DNA from: Sediminibacterium sp.
GTDB taxonomy: Bacteria; Bacteroidota; Bacteroidia; Chitinophagales; Chitinophagaceae
Reading direction: 5' to 3'
Length of the DNA stretch: 64,000 bases
NCBI GenBank assembly: GCA_016786865.1
Contig: JAEUVE010000018.1
Span: 1 to 64,000 of the forward strand
This document shows, in pieces, positions 6,820 through 13,613 of the stretch. The number at the start of each line of letters is the position of its first letter. The stretch's first letter is position 1. The translations under genes and the position numbers were made by a program. The notes beneath the pieces were generated by a model that was not told where the DNA came from, searched no databases, and saw nothing but the letters and a program-made list of their open reading frames with translations.

Positions 6820-8406
6820 TTACCTTGGATTGGCCGGTCTGGGTTGCGGCATGGCTTTTCTGGGCAGTTTCTCATCCCGCTGTGCGGCGTGGTATACAAA
6901 CGACGCTACAATGGTTGCCATCTGTTTCAGGTCGTCTTCGATCAAATGATCGTACACATCCATATTGCTGTGGTGGGTACGGGTATCGTATTCAATAGGA
7001 TCCTGTATGAACTGAAATCCGGGCAGCCCTACTGCATCAAATGCCTGGTGATCGGTACCGCCGGTATTATTGATGGTAACAGTGGTTGCATCCAGGTCCT
7101 GAAACGGAGCCAGCCATTGCTTAAATATATTTCTGCAGGCTTCATTGCCCTGCAGATATATGCCGCGGATTTTTCCGGTTCCGTTGTCGATGTTGAAATA
7201 GCTGGAAAATTTTTCGTGTGCCGCTGTGGTTTGCATGGTTGCGGGATCTGCAAAGGTTTTCTTTACATATCCCCTGGAGCCCAGTAAGCCCTGCTCTTCG
7301 CCACTCCACAAGCCAATCCGGATGGTTCTTTTCGGTTCTATGCCCAGTTTTTTGATGATCCGCATGGCTTCGAGCATTACTGCAGAACCGGATGCATTGT
7401 CGGTAGCGCCGGTTCCTGCCTGCCAGGAATCCAGGTGGGCGCCAATCATTACGATTTCATTTTTCAGTACCGGATCTGTTCCGGGAATTTCTGCGATTAC
7501 ATTGTACCCCTTCAGGTCCTTGGTATAGAATTTTGTTTTTACATCCACATCCATTTTTACGGGTGCACCCGCTTTGGCCATACGTAAAATGGAATTGAAA
7601 TCTTCGATACCCACTGCAATATCGAGGAAGTTTTCCGGATCGGTTCCCTTGTAGGCACCGCCTCCCTGCGCAAATACGGTTCCGTCGTGGCTCCTTACGC
7701 CACCGGAACTCAGCAGGGCTACTGCGCCCTCCGCTTTGGCCATGGCTTTCAGCAGATTGCCCATCCGCTGTGCGGCCATCCGCTGCTGCATCATCTGCTG
7801 TTGCTGTGCGCGTTGTTGTTCGGGGCTTGCAGTAGGAGCAGGGGCCATTTTTGCATCAGCCATTTTCTGCAATTCTTCTGCCGTAAATCTTACGGCATCT
7901 GCCTTAAAGCTTTGTTTATAGGCAGTTGTCTGATCCAGCAAAATGATCTTTCCTTTCAGCTTGCCCGCGTATTGTTGCAGTTCTACACTGTCTTTTGCAT
8001 TGATCACTACCACTCCTGCGGACTGCAATCCCTTTGTTCCACTGGTCCATGTTTTGGGATACGCCATAATGGGCTTGTAATAGGGGGCGGTGATGGCCAG
8101 GTAACTTTTTTCCAGCTCCCATCCTTTGCCAAATTCGCCCCATGGATCCAGTACGCCATTGGTAATGCCCCATTGGCCCAGGCTGTTGATGGCATAGTTG
8201 GCGGCCCTGGTAAATCCGGGTGAATTGGTGAGGCGGTTGCCGCTCATGTCGGTGAGGTTGAAAGCGATCTCCATTACTTTGGAGTGCTCCAGTCCTTCCT
8301 TGCGGATTTTTTGTACCATCTGCTGGTCGATGTTTTCCTGCTGCGCAAAAGACAGCAAGGGGCCGGCCATGGCCAGCACGAGGGTGTAGCGTTTGATGTT
8401 TCTCAT
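6820..8406 (-). CDS. Secreted M28-family zinc metallopeptidase
   Basis: A 528-residue protein with a signal peptide (1-21, ending SFA-QQ). A PA-like inserted domain (about 125-290) precedes the M28 catalytic core. Zinc ligands and acids are all visible: H324 and D326 (GAHLDSW), D336 (GATDNASG), E370/E371 (SGEEQG), D407 and H478/H479 (THHSNMD). It is predicted to act as a periplasmic or exported aminopeptidase or carboxypeptidase. A Q/M/A-rich stretch at about 193-222 is unusual for the fold. It is transcribed away from the SpoU gene and no partner gene lies with it. Confidence 0.88.
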   Translation of the reverse strand: MRNIKRYTLVLAMAGPLLSFAQQENIDQQMVQKIRKEGLEHSKVMEIAFNLTDMSGNRLTNSPGFTRAANYAINSLGQWGITNGVLDPWGEFGKGWELEKSYLAITAPYYKPIMAYPKTWTSGTKGLQSAGVVVINAKDSVELQQYAGKLKGKIILLDQTTAYKQSFKADAVRFTAEELQKMADAKMAPAPTASPEQQRAQQQQMMQQRMAAQRMGNLLKAMAKAEGAVALLSSGGVRSHDGTVFAQGGGAYKGTDPENFLDIAVGIEDFNSILRMAKAGAPVKMDVDVKTKFYTKDLKGYNVIAEIPGTDPVLKNEIVMIGAHLDSWQAGTGATDNASGSAVMLEAMRIIKKLGIEPKRTIRIGLWSGEEQGLLGSRGYVKKTFADPATMQTTAAHEKFSSYFNIDNGTGKIRGIYLQGNEACRNIFKQWLAPFQDLDATTVTINNTGGTDHQAFDAVGLPGFQFIQDPIEYDTRTHHSNMDVYDHLIEDDLKQMATIVASFVYHAAQRDEKLPRKAMPQPRPANPR

Positions 8407-8490
8407 ATTCGTTTAGTTGAAGTTTGGCTGAGCCATCAAAATAAGTTTTTTAGAAAGGAACGGGATAAAGATTATATGAGTGGATGGATT

Positions 8491-8498
8491 TACCTTTG
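8491..8498 (+). promoter_or_regulatory. Bacteroidota -7 promoter box (TACCTTTG)
   Basis: An exact TAnnTTTG match ends 4 bases before the ATG of the SpoU-type methyltransferase. With the usual spacing to the transcription start this predicts a leaderless or nearly leaderless mRNA. It also argues for the ATG at 8503 over earlier in-frame starts. Confidence 0.6.
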
Positions 8499-8502
8499 CG
8501 CA

Positions 8503-9039
8503 ATGCGTAAGTGGAACATGGAAGAACTGGGCCGGAAATCGGTAGAAGCCTTTAAACAGGCAGGTAAAACACCTTTGGTGCTGGTGCTGGATAATATCCG
8601 CAGCATGCACAATGTGGGCAGTATTTTCCGTTCGGCAGATGCTTTTCTGATCGAATCCATTTATCTCTGCGGCTATACGCCGCGTCCGCCGCACCGAGAC
8701 ATTAATAAAACCGCTCTGGGCGCTACCGAAACGGTTGCCTGGAAATATGCCGATACCACCGAAGCTGCTTTGAATGAACTGAAAAAAGAGGGTTATGTAA
8801 TTTACGCGGTTGAACAGGCCGAGGGCAGCATTTCCCTGGATCAGTTCAGCCTGCGGGATGCCAAAACGGCCCTGGTGCTGGGTAATGAAGTGGAGGGAGT
8901 TTCGGAAGATGCACTGGCGCTCTGTGATGGCTGTATCGAGATTCCGCAGATGGGTACGAAGCATTCGCTGAATGTATCTGTTGCTGCCGGCATTGTTTTA
9001 TGGAAGGCCGCGGAAGGCTTGTTGAAATCCAAACAATAA
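8503..9039 (+). CDS. SpoU/TrmH-family RNA 2'-O-methyltransferase
   Basis: The 178-residue SPOUT enzyme shows the three family motifs: DNIRSMHNVGSIFRSADA (motif 1, with the conserved Asn and Arg), LVLGNEVEGVS (motif 2) and IPQMGTKHSLNVSVAAGI (motif 3), which form the knotted SAM site. It methylates a ribose 2'-OH in rRNA or tRNA; the target position cannot be told. It has no N-terminal RNA-binding extension, so it is a minimal TrmH-type protein. The frame stays open upstream to 8284, but the promoter box at 8491 and the antisense peptidase gene favour the start at 8503. Confidence 0.88.
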   Translation: MRKWNMEELGRKSVEAFKQAGKTPLVLVLDNIRSMHNVGSIFRSADAFLIESIYLCGYTPRPPHRDINKTALGATETVAWKYADTTEAALNELKKEGYVIYAVEQAEGSISLDQFSLRDAKTALVLGNEVEGVSEDALALCDGCIEIPQMGTKHSLNVSVAAGIVLWKAAEGLLKSKQ

Positions 9040-9059
9040 CATGTAAAATCCGTATCGTT

Positions 9060-9974
9060 TTGAGTACCATTAAGAATTACTTTAGTCTGGTGAAATTTTC
9101 ACATACCATTTTTGCAATGCCTTTTGCAATGATTGGTTTTTTTATAGCCATTCCGCAGGTGCCTGCAGCCGGAGTGGATGCTGCGGCTTCCTCCATGAGC
9201 GCTCTGGTAGAACCGGTTATCCTGCGAAAGCTCCTGCTGGTGCTGGTTTGTATGGTTACAGCCCGAAATGCAGCCATGGGTTTTAACCGTTACCTCGATC
9301 GTCATTTTGATGCCAAAAATCCGCGTACGGCAATCCGGGAAATTCCTGCCGGTATTCTCTCCGCAGAAAGCGCTTTGCTGTTTGTGATCCTGAACTGCCT
9401 TGCTTTTATTGTGGCTACATTCTTCATCAACAGCATTTGTTTCTTTCTGTCGCCGGTGGCCTTATTTGTGATTCTTTTTTACAGCTTCACCAAAAGATTC
9501 ACGCCGCTCTGCCACCTGGTACTGGGGCTGGGTCTCTCGCTGGCGCCCATTGGCGCTTACCTGGCAGTTACCGGAGTTTTTGCCTGGTTGCCGATCTTAT
9601 TTTCCTTTGCCGTTATCTTCTGGGTGAGCGGCTTCGATATCATTTATGCCTTACAGGATGTGGAGTTTGATCAGTCGCAGCAGCTGTATTCCATTCCCAC
9701 TGCTTTTGGTAAAGCAGGTGCTTTGCGCATTTCTGAATTGCTGCACCTTTTCAGCGCTGTTTGTGTGGTGCTTGCAGGGTTCGTGGGCTATTTTCACTGG
9801 ATTTACTGGATCGGTGTAGCCGTATTCATTGGCATGCTGATTTACCAGCACCTGCTGGTGAAACCCAACGACCTCAGCAGGGTGAACCTGGCTTTCATGA
9901 CGGCCAATGGTATTGCCAGTGTGGTTTTTGGTGTGATCGTGATCGGTTCCCTATTTTTACATTTTGGCTGGTAG
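9060..9974 (+). CDS. UbiA-family prenyltransferase (MqnP/UbiA-like)
   Basis: About 304 residues with 8-9 predicted membrane segments. The first Asp-rich motif region reads ARNAAMGFNRYLDRHFDAKNPRT, a form typical of the UbiA branch that includes MqnP. The second motif is around DVEFDQ. It should attach a polyprenyl chain to an aromatic quinone precursor in the membrane. Other quinone genes are absent, so ubiquinone-like, MenA and futalosine assignments stay open. The start is uncertain: TTG at 9060 gives MSTIKNYFSLVKFSHT, a natural N terminus, while ATG at 9000 would overlap the methyltransferase gene by 40 bases. Confidence 0.8.
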   Translation: MSTIKNYFSLVKFSHTIFAMPFAMIGFFIAIPQVPAAGVDAAASSMSALVEPVILRKLLLVLVCMVTARNAAMGFNRYLDRHFDAKNPRTAIREIPAGILSAESALLFVILNCLAFIVATFFINSICFFLSPVALFVILFYSFTKRFTPLCHLVLGLGLSLAPIGAYLAVTGVFAWLPILFSFAVIFWVSGFDIIYALQDVEFDQSQQLYSIPTAFGKAGALRISELLHLFSAVCVVLAGFVGYFHWIYWIGVAVFIGMLIYQHLLVKPNDLSRVNLAFMTANGIASVVFGVIVIGSLFLHFGW

Positions 9975-10001
9975 TATATCTTCAAAAATCCCTTCAATCA
10001 G

Positions 10002-10415
10002 GTGGCTAGAATTATTTGTATAGACTATGGTGGTAAAAGAACAGGACTGGCTGTTACTGATCCGTTAAAGATCATTGCCACTGCATTAACTACCATTCCT
10101 TCCAAAGAGCTGATTTCTTTTTTACAGGACTATTGCAAAAGAGAACCGGTTGAACTGATCCTGATTGGTGAACCCCTCGATCTGAATGATGCAGCCACGC
10201 ACGCTACGCCGTTGGTACATGCTGCCATTAAACAATTAACCAAAGCTTTTCCGGATATTCCCATTCAGAAAGTAGACGAACGCTATACGTCCAAAATGGC
10301 GGTGCGGGCCATGGTGGAGATGGGCATGAAGAAGAAAGACCGCAGAGAAAAAGGGAATGTAGACCAGATTGCCGCCACCATTATGCTGCAGGAGTACCTG
10401 CAGTCTGTACAATAG
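10002..10415 (+). CDS. ruvX: Holliday junction resolvase-like nuclease RuvX/YqgF
   Basis: A 137-residue RNase H-fold protein starting with GTG (GTG GCT AGA). It has the nucleotide-binding-like N-terminal strand IICIDYGGKRTGLAVTD, with the first acidic residue, then IGEPLD, VDERYTS and the C-terminal DQIAATIMLQEYL containing the last Asp. Members process the 5' end of pre-16S rRNA and may cut branched DNA. It lies 27 bases after the prenyltransferase and before def, and probably shares the upstream transcript. Confidence 0.93.
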   Translation: MARIICIDYGGKRTGLAVTDPLKIIATALTTIPSKELISFLQDYCKREPVELILIGEPLDLNDAATHATPLVHAAIKQLTKAFPDIPIQKVDERYTSKMAVRAMVEMGMKKKDRREKGNVDQIAATIMLQEYLQSVQ

Positions 10416-10418
10416 CCT

Positions 10419-10449
10419 TTTGCCGGTTGCCCGTTTCGGGGTACTTTTG
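10419..10449 (+). promoter_or_regulatory. Bacteroidota promoter (TTTG-N19-TACTTTTG) of def
   Basis: A -33 TTTG (10419-10422) and an exact -7 TAnnTTTG (10442-10449) are separated by 19 bases, the canonical spacing in this phylum. The def start codon is 23 bases downstream of the -7 box. Confidence 0.65.
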
Positions 10450-10472
10450 CATTAACTCAAGTTGAATTAAGC

Positions 10473-11051
10473 ATGATTTTACCAATTGTTGCCTATGGTG
10501 CGCCTGTTCTGAGAAAAGTGGCTGCGCCGATTGATGCAGATTATCCCAACCTGGCCAGGTTGTTGGAAGATATGTGGGAAACCATGTATTCCAGTAATGG
10601 GGTAGGGCTGGCCGCACCACAGATCAACCGCGATATCCGGATTTTTGTGGTAGACAGCCTGCAGATTTTTGAGAATATGGATGAGGAGGAGAAACTGGAA
10701 TTTCCTGCAGACAAGGGCATCAAGAGAGCATTTATCAATGCGGAAATCGTTGCTACCGAAGGAAAGGAATGGGCCTACAATGAGGGCTGTCTGAGCATTC
10801 CCAAAATACGCGAAGATGTAATGCGTCCCGAAACCGTTACGCTGGCCTATTGCGACGAAAACTTTGTGGCCCATACGGAAACTTTTACCGGTATTACTGC
10901 CAGGGTAATTTTGCATGAGTACGACCATATTGAAGGAAAATTATTCATTGATTACCTGAAACCGCTGCGCAAGAAAATGCTGCAAAGCAAATTGAACGAC
11001 ATCAGTAAGGGCAAGATCAGGGTAGACTATAAAATGAGTTTTGCCAAATGA
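10473..11051 (+). CDS. def: Peptide deformylase
   Basis: A 192-residue metallo-enzyme that removes the N-formyl group from new proteins. All three motifs are present: GVGLAAPQ at 43-50, EGCLS with the metal ligand C106, and HEYDH with H148, catalytic E149 and H152. Length and motif spacing are those of type I deformylase. It has its own promoter. Its stop overlaps the start of the next gene by 4 bases, implying translational coupling. Confidence 0.96.
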   Translation: MILPIVAYGAPVLRKVAAPIDADYPNLARLLEDMWETMYSSNGVGLAAPQINRDIRIFVVDSLQIFENMDEEEKLEFPADKGIKRAFINAEIVATEGKEWAYNEGCLSIPKIREDVMRPETVTLAYCDENFVAHTETFTGITARVILHEYDHIEGKLFIDYLKPLRKKMLQSKLNDISKGKIRVDYKMSFAK

Positions 11052-11980
11052 TGAAGTACTCCTTTCTATTGCTCTTTTTACTGGCAGGTACCAAAATCAT
11101 GGCACAGGATACTACTGTGATCATCGACGAAAAAAGATTTACCCTCGCGGAAGTGGTGGTGAGAAATAATTTCGACTACAAGGCCTTGCTGGAGCGCATC
11201 AAGGAAGATACTACTTTTTACAAGGCATTCCGCAATCTCCGCATTCTTGGTTTTACTTCTTTCAACGACATCAAAATGCTCGATAAAAAGGGATCGGTGA
11301 AAGCTTCGCTCTACAGTAAGACCCGCCAGAACAGGCACCATGGCTGCAGAACGATGGATGTGCTGGAAGAGCAGGTGACCGGCGACTTTTACGATTCAAA
11401 GAAAGGGTACAACTATACCACCCCCGAATTGTACGCCAGCCTGTTTTTTACCAAAGACAGTGTTTGCGGCGAGAACAATATTGTTCGGGGTAAAACCAGA
11501 ACCCTCTCCGATAAAAAAGGAATTGAAAAACACAAGGAGCAGCTGAAAATGTTGTTCTTTAATCCGGGTAAGAAGATTCCGGGCATTCCTTTTATCGGCA
11601 ACAAACTGGATCTCTACGACGACCGTGCACACAAACTCTACGATTACCGGTTGGATATTGAAGAATACAAGGGGGCACTTTGTTATGTTTTTTCTATCAC
11701 GCCTAAAGAAGATCTCGGTGCTCTCAAAAATGACCAGGTGGTGGTAGACCAGATGGTAACCCGTTTCGACATGAAGTCGATGGAAGTGCTCAACCGCCAG
11801 TATGCCCTGAGTTACAAGGCCGGTGTATACGATTTTGAAGTGAGCATGGATGTGGAAATGACCCGCGTGGCCGACCTGCTGGTTCCCAAGATTCTTCGCT
11901 ACAAAGGCAACTGGGATGTGATTTTCAAGAAAAGGGAACGGGCCATTTTCACCGCTACCTTATTCGATTTCAGAAGATAA
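11048..11980 (+). CDS. Conserved exported protein of unknown function
   Basis: A 310-residue protein with a signal peptide (1-20, ending IMAQ). No known enzymatic motif is recognised. The body is rich in charged residues and predicted beta strands, with three Cys (about 99, 141 and 220). A start near residue 27 (RFTLAEVVVRNN) recalls the mature N terminus of Bacteroidota carboxypeptidase-regulatory/DUF5686-type surface proteins, but the match is weak. It overlaps def by 4 bases (ATGA) and ends before a strong terminator, so it is the last gene of that transcript. Confidence 0.6.
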   Translation: MMKYSFLLLFLLAGTKIMAQDTTVIIDEKRFTLAEVVVRNNFDYKALLERIKEDTTFYKAFRNLRILGFTSFNDIKMLDKKGSVKASLYSKTRQNRHHGCRTMDVLEEQVTGDFYDSKKGYNYTTPELYASLFFTKDSVCGENNIVRGKTRTLSDKKGIEKHKEQLKMLFFNPGKKIPGIPFIGNKLDLYDDRAHKLYDYRLDIEEYKGALCYVFSITPKEDLGALKNDQVVVDQMVTRFDMKSMEVLNRQYALSYKAGVYDFEVSMDVEMTRVADLLVPKILRYKGNWDVIFKKRERAIFTATLFDFRR

Positions 11981-12001
11981 TTACAGAAAGGCTTATACAA
12001 C

Positions 12002-12027
12002 AAAAAGCACCCGGTTGGGTGCTTTTT
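12002..12027. terminator. Bidirectional intrinsic terminator
   Basis: A perfect 11-bp stem aaaaagcaccc/gggtgcttttt with a ggtt loop lies between the exported protein (plus) and the lipoprotein gene (minus). A- and T-runs on both sides serve both directions. Confidence 0.85.
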
Positions 12028-12048
12028 GCATAAGGCAGGACTAAAACA

Positions 12049-12705
12049 TTATAAACCCAGTTTTCTGCCTTGTAGGGTACGGGTTTTCTTATCGCTTTTA
12101 TTTACATCGGTCAATTTTACAACAAGGCGAACATCGGCTACGCTGTTGCTTCCTCCGCAGGCGGCTTTGTAAATGCCTTTATCGTATGGCACTTCCACGG
12201 TTCCGTTGTCCCAGTTGTTACCGGCTACTACATATTTATCTTCGCCCTCTGCAGGAACAAACAAAAAGGAGTTCCCGGATTCAAAGCTTACCCGAACGCC
12301 GTTCAGGTCTGCTGATTCAATAATCCCGGGTGTATAGGCGGGGATTACAATTTCGTTGATCAGTTTGCCATTGATGAAACGCACGGTGCCGGAAGCTACT
12401 TCTGCCTTGGCACTGTCGAGTGCGCGGGTAAGAACCAGTTTCTGGTCTATATAAAATTGTACGCGCCTTACATCTACATTGTATGCAGCAAGCTTCATCT
12501 GCAGCTCCCTGGAAAAGGGCACATATTGGCTCTTGTCTATAGCTCCGGTAGTAGAAGGGGCTGAATAGGCGTTGTTGGCATCGGGGTTATTTTGCGGTGC
12601 ACTGCTTCTTAAATATCCCTTTGAACTAGAGGAGTACTTGCCGCCCGAGCAGGCAGTTAAGAGAAGGGTTCCCATCAGTACGATGCCTGTTAGTAAACGA
12701 GACAT
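12049..12705 (-). CDS. Putative lipoprotein of unknown function
   Basis: 218 residues starting at the ATG at 12705, which gives a clean lipoprotein signal peptide ending in LTAC (Cys about 19). The open frame reaches back to 12825, but those 40 residues carry no signal. A Ser/Asn-rich linker (20-55) leads to a predicted beta-rich domain (60-200) with no recognised family. It contains a single Cys pair-less residue near ACGG (about 183). The gene stands alone. Confidence 0.6.
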   Translation of the reverse strand: MSRLLTGIVLMGTLLLTACSGGKYSSSSKGYLRSSAPQNNPDANNAYSAPSTTGAIDKSQYVPFSRELQMKLAAYNVDVRRVQFYIDQKLVLTRALDSAKAEVASGTVRFINGKLINEIVIPAYTPGIIESADLNGVRVSFESGNSFLFVPAEGEDKYVVAGNNWDNGTVEVPYDKGIYKAACGGSNSVADVRLVVKLTDVNKSDKKTRTLQGRKLGL

Positions 12706-13214
12706 AGTGTAATTATTTTTTGGTACAGATAAAATATGGGTAAACAAACTGCGTTTAGTACAGTATACTCCCAGCTCATTTGAACAAGTGCTTGCAGGGC
12801 CGGATATGCTGTTTTTAGGGTGCATTTTGTTTACGGATATTGTTAGGGGACCTTAAAATTCGTTATTTTTTTGGTGATTCTTCCATTTTATCTGTGGTGG
12901 TTCCGTTGAGTTTGCTTCTCCATTATTTAAGTTTAATTTTAGTTTATATCAATTAATCGATTCATAATCAATTAATTGATTTCTGTATTTTATGTCAGAT
13001 ATTTTTTTATCTCTTTCAGAATTTTTTTGAAAAATCCCTACAAGTTGGTAGGTGGAAATATCCATTATTTACATTATATCTGCCTGCCAGTTAGCAGTGT
13101 CGGTATTTTCCGAATGCTTTCAAACGTTAAAAAACACCGTTTACGAGTACTTGCCGTATTGCTTCTTTCTCTGGGGCTGCTTTTCTTTACGACCGGAACT
13201 AGCATTACTTTTTT
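12706..13214. other. 509-bp divergent intergenic region
   Basis: This long AT-rich spacer separates the lipoprotein gene (minus) from the HTH regulator gene (plus). It holds the twin palindromes at 12948-12981. A frame at 12976-13230 reads as a hydrophobic peptide but starts inside the palindrome and lacks coding character, so it is not called. No other structure is recognised. Confidence 0.5.
12948..12981. promoter_or_regulatory. Tandem palindromic operator-like sites
   Basis: The sequence atcaattaatcgatt (12948-12962) and the related atcaattaattgatt (12967-12981) start exactly 19 bases apart. The second, extended by one base at 12966, is a perfect 16-base palindrome. Two similar palindromes spaced by about two helical turns suggest paired dimer sites for a repressor. 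The nearest candidate is the HTH protein encoded 234 bases downstream. Confidence 0.45.
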
Positions 13215-13556
13215 ATGTGTGAACGTTTAATTGATCGACTATACCAGTATCTCACCGAGAAGGGCATCAGCGCCTATGCTTTTGAACATACCTGTGGTTT
13301 ATCCAACGGGTACCTGGGGAAGCAATACAAGGGCAAGGGATCCGTGGGGTCCGCTGTATTAGAGAAAATCAGGCTATGTTATCCCGACCTGGATGTGCAC
13401 TGGCTGGTTACCGGAGAAGGGGCTATGAGCAGCCTGAGTATGGAGCTGATTCGCGCTTATCAAAAACAGATCAGGCAACTTGAACTGCTCGTGGCCGACA
13501 GGGATTCCATCATTGAGCGCTTACAGCAATGCCTGCAGGAAGAACATGAACCCTGA
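13215..13556 (+). CDS. CI-like helix-turn-helix DNA-binding protein
   Basis: A 113-residue protein. Residues 5-68 resemble phage CI-type/XRE helix-turn-helix domains (ISAYAFEHTCGLSNGYLGK, then IRLCYPDLDVHWLVTGEG, the typical end of that domain). Residues 70-110 (AYQKQIRQLELLVADRDSIIERLQQCL) form a likely coiled coil for dimerisation. No peptidase domain for self-cleavage is present. The target is unknown; the twin palindromes upstream are candidates. No prophage genes surround it. Confidence 0.7.
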   Translation: MCERLIDRLYQYLTEKGISAYAFEHTCGLSNGYLGKQYKGKGSVGSAVLEKIRLCYPDLDVHWLVTGEGAMSSLSMELIRAYQKQIRQLELLVADRDSIIERLQQCLQEEHEP

Positions 13557-13564
13557 TACATAAA

Positions 13565-13592
13565 AAAGAAGAGCCCATAAGAGCTCTTCTTT
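13565..13592. terminator. Bidirectional terminator
   Basis: A perfect 10-bp stem aaagaagagc/gctcttcttt with an 8-base loop lies between the HTH gene and the 3' end of gcvP. It is flanked by an A-run on the left that serves the minus strand. Confidence 0.75.
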
Positions 13593-13613
13593 CAAGGAAT
13601 AGGGTATCATCAA

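Noticed and set aside
12976-13230. Hydrophobic 84-codon frame before the HTH gene
   Set aside because: It starts inside the palindrome, overlaps the regulator start and has no conserved pattern.
13215-13556. Prophage repressor
   Set aside because: The HTH domain is CI-like, but no phage genes lie in the neighbourhood and there is no peptidase domain.
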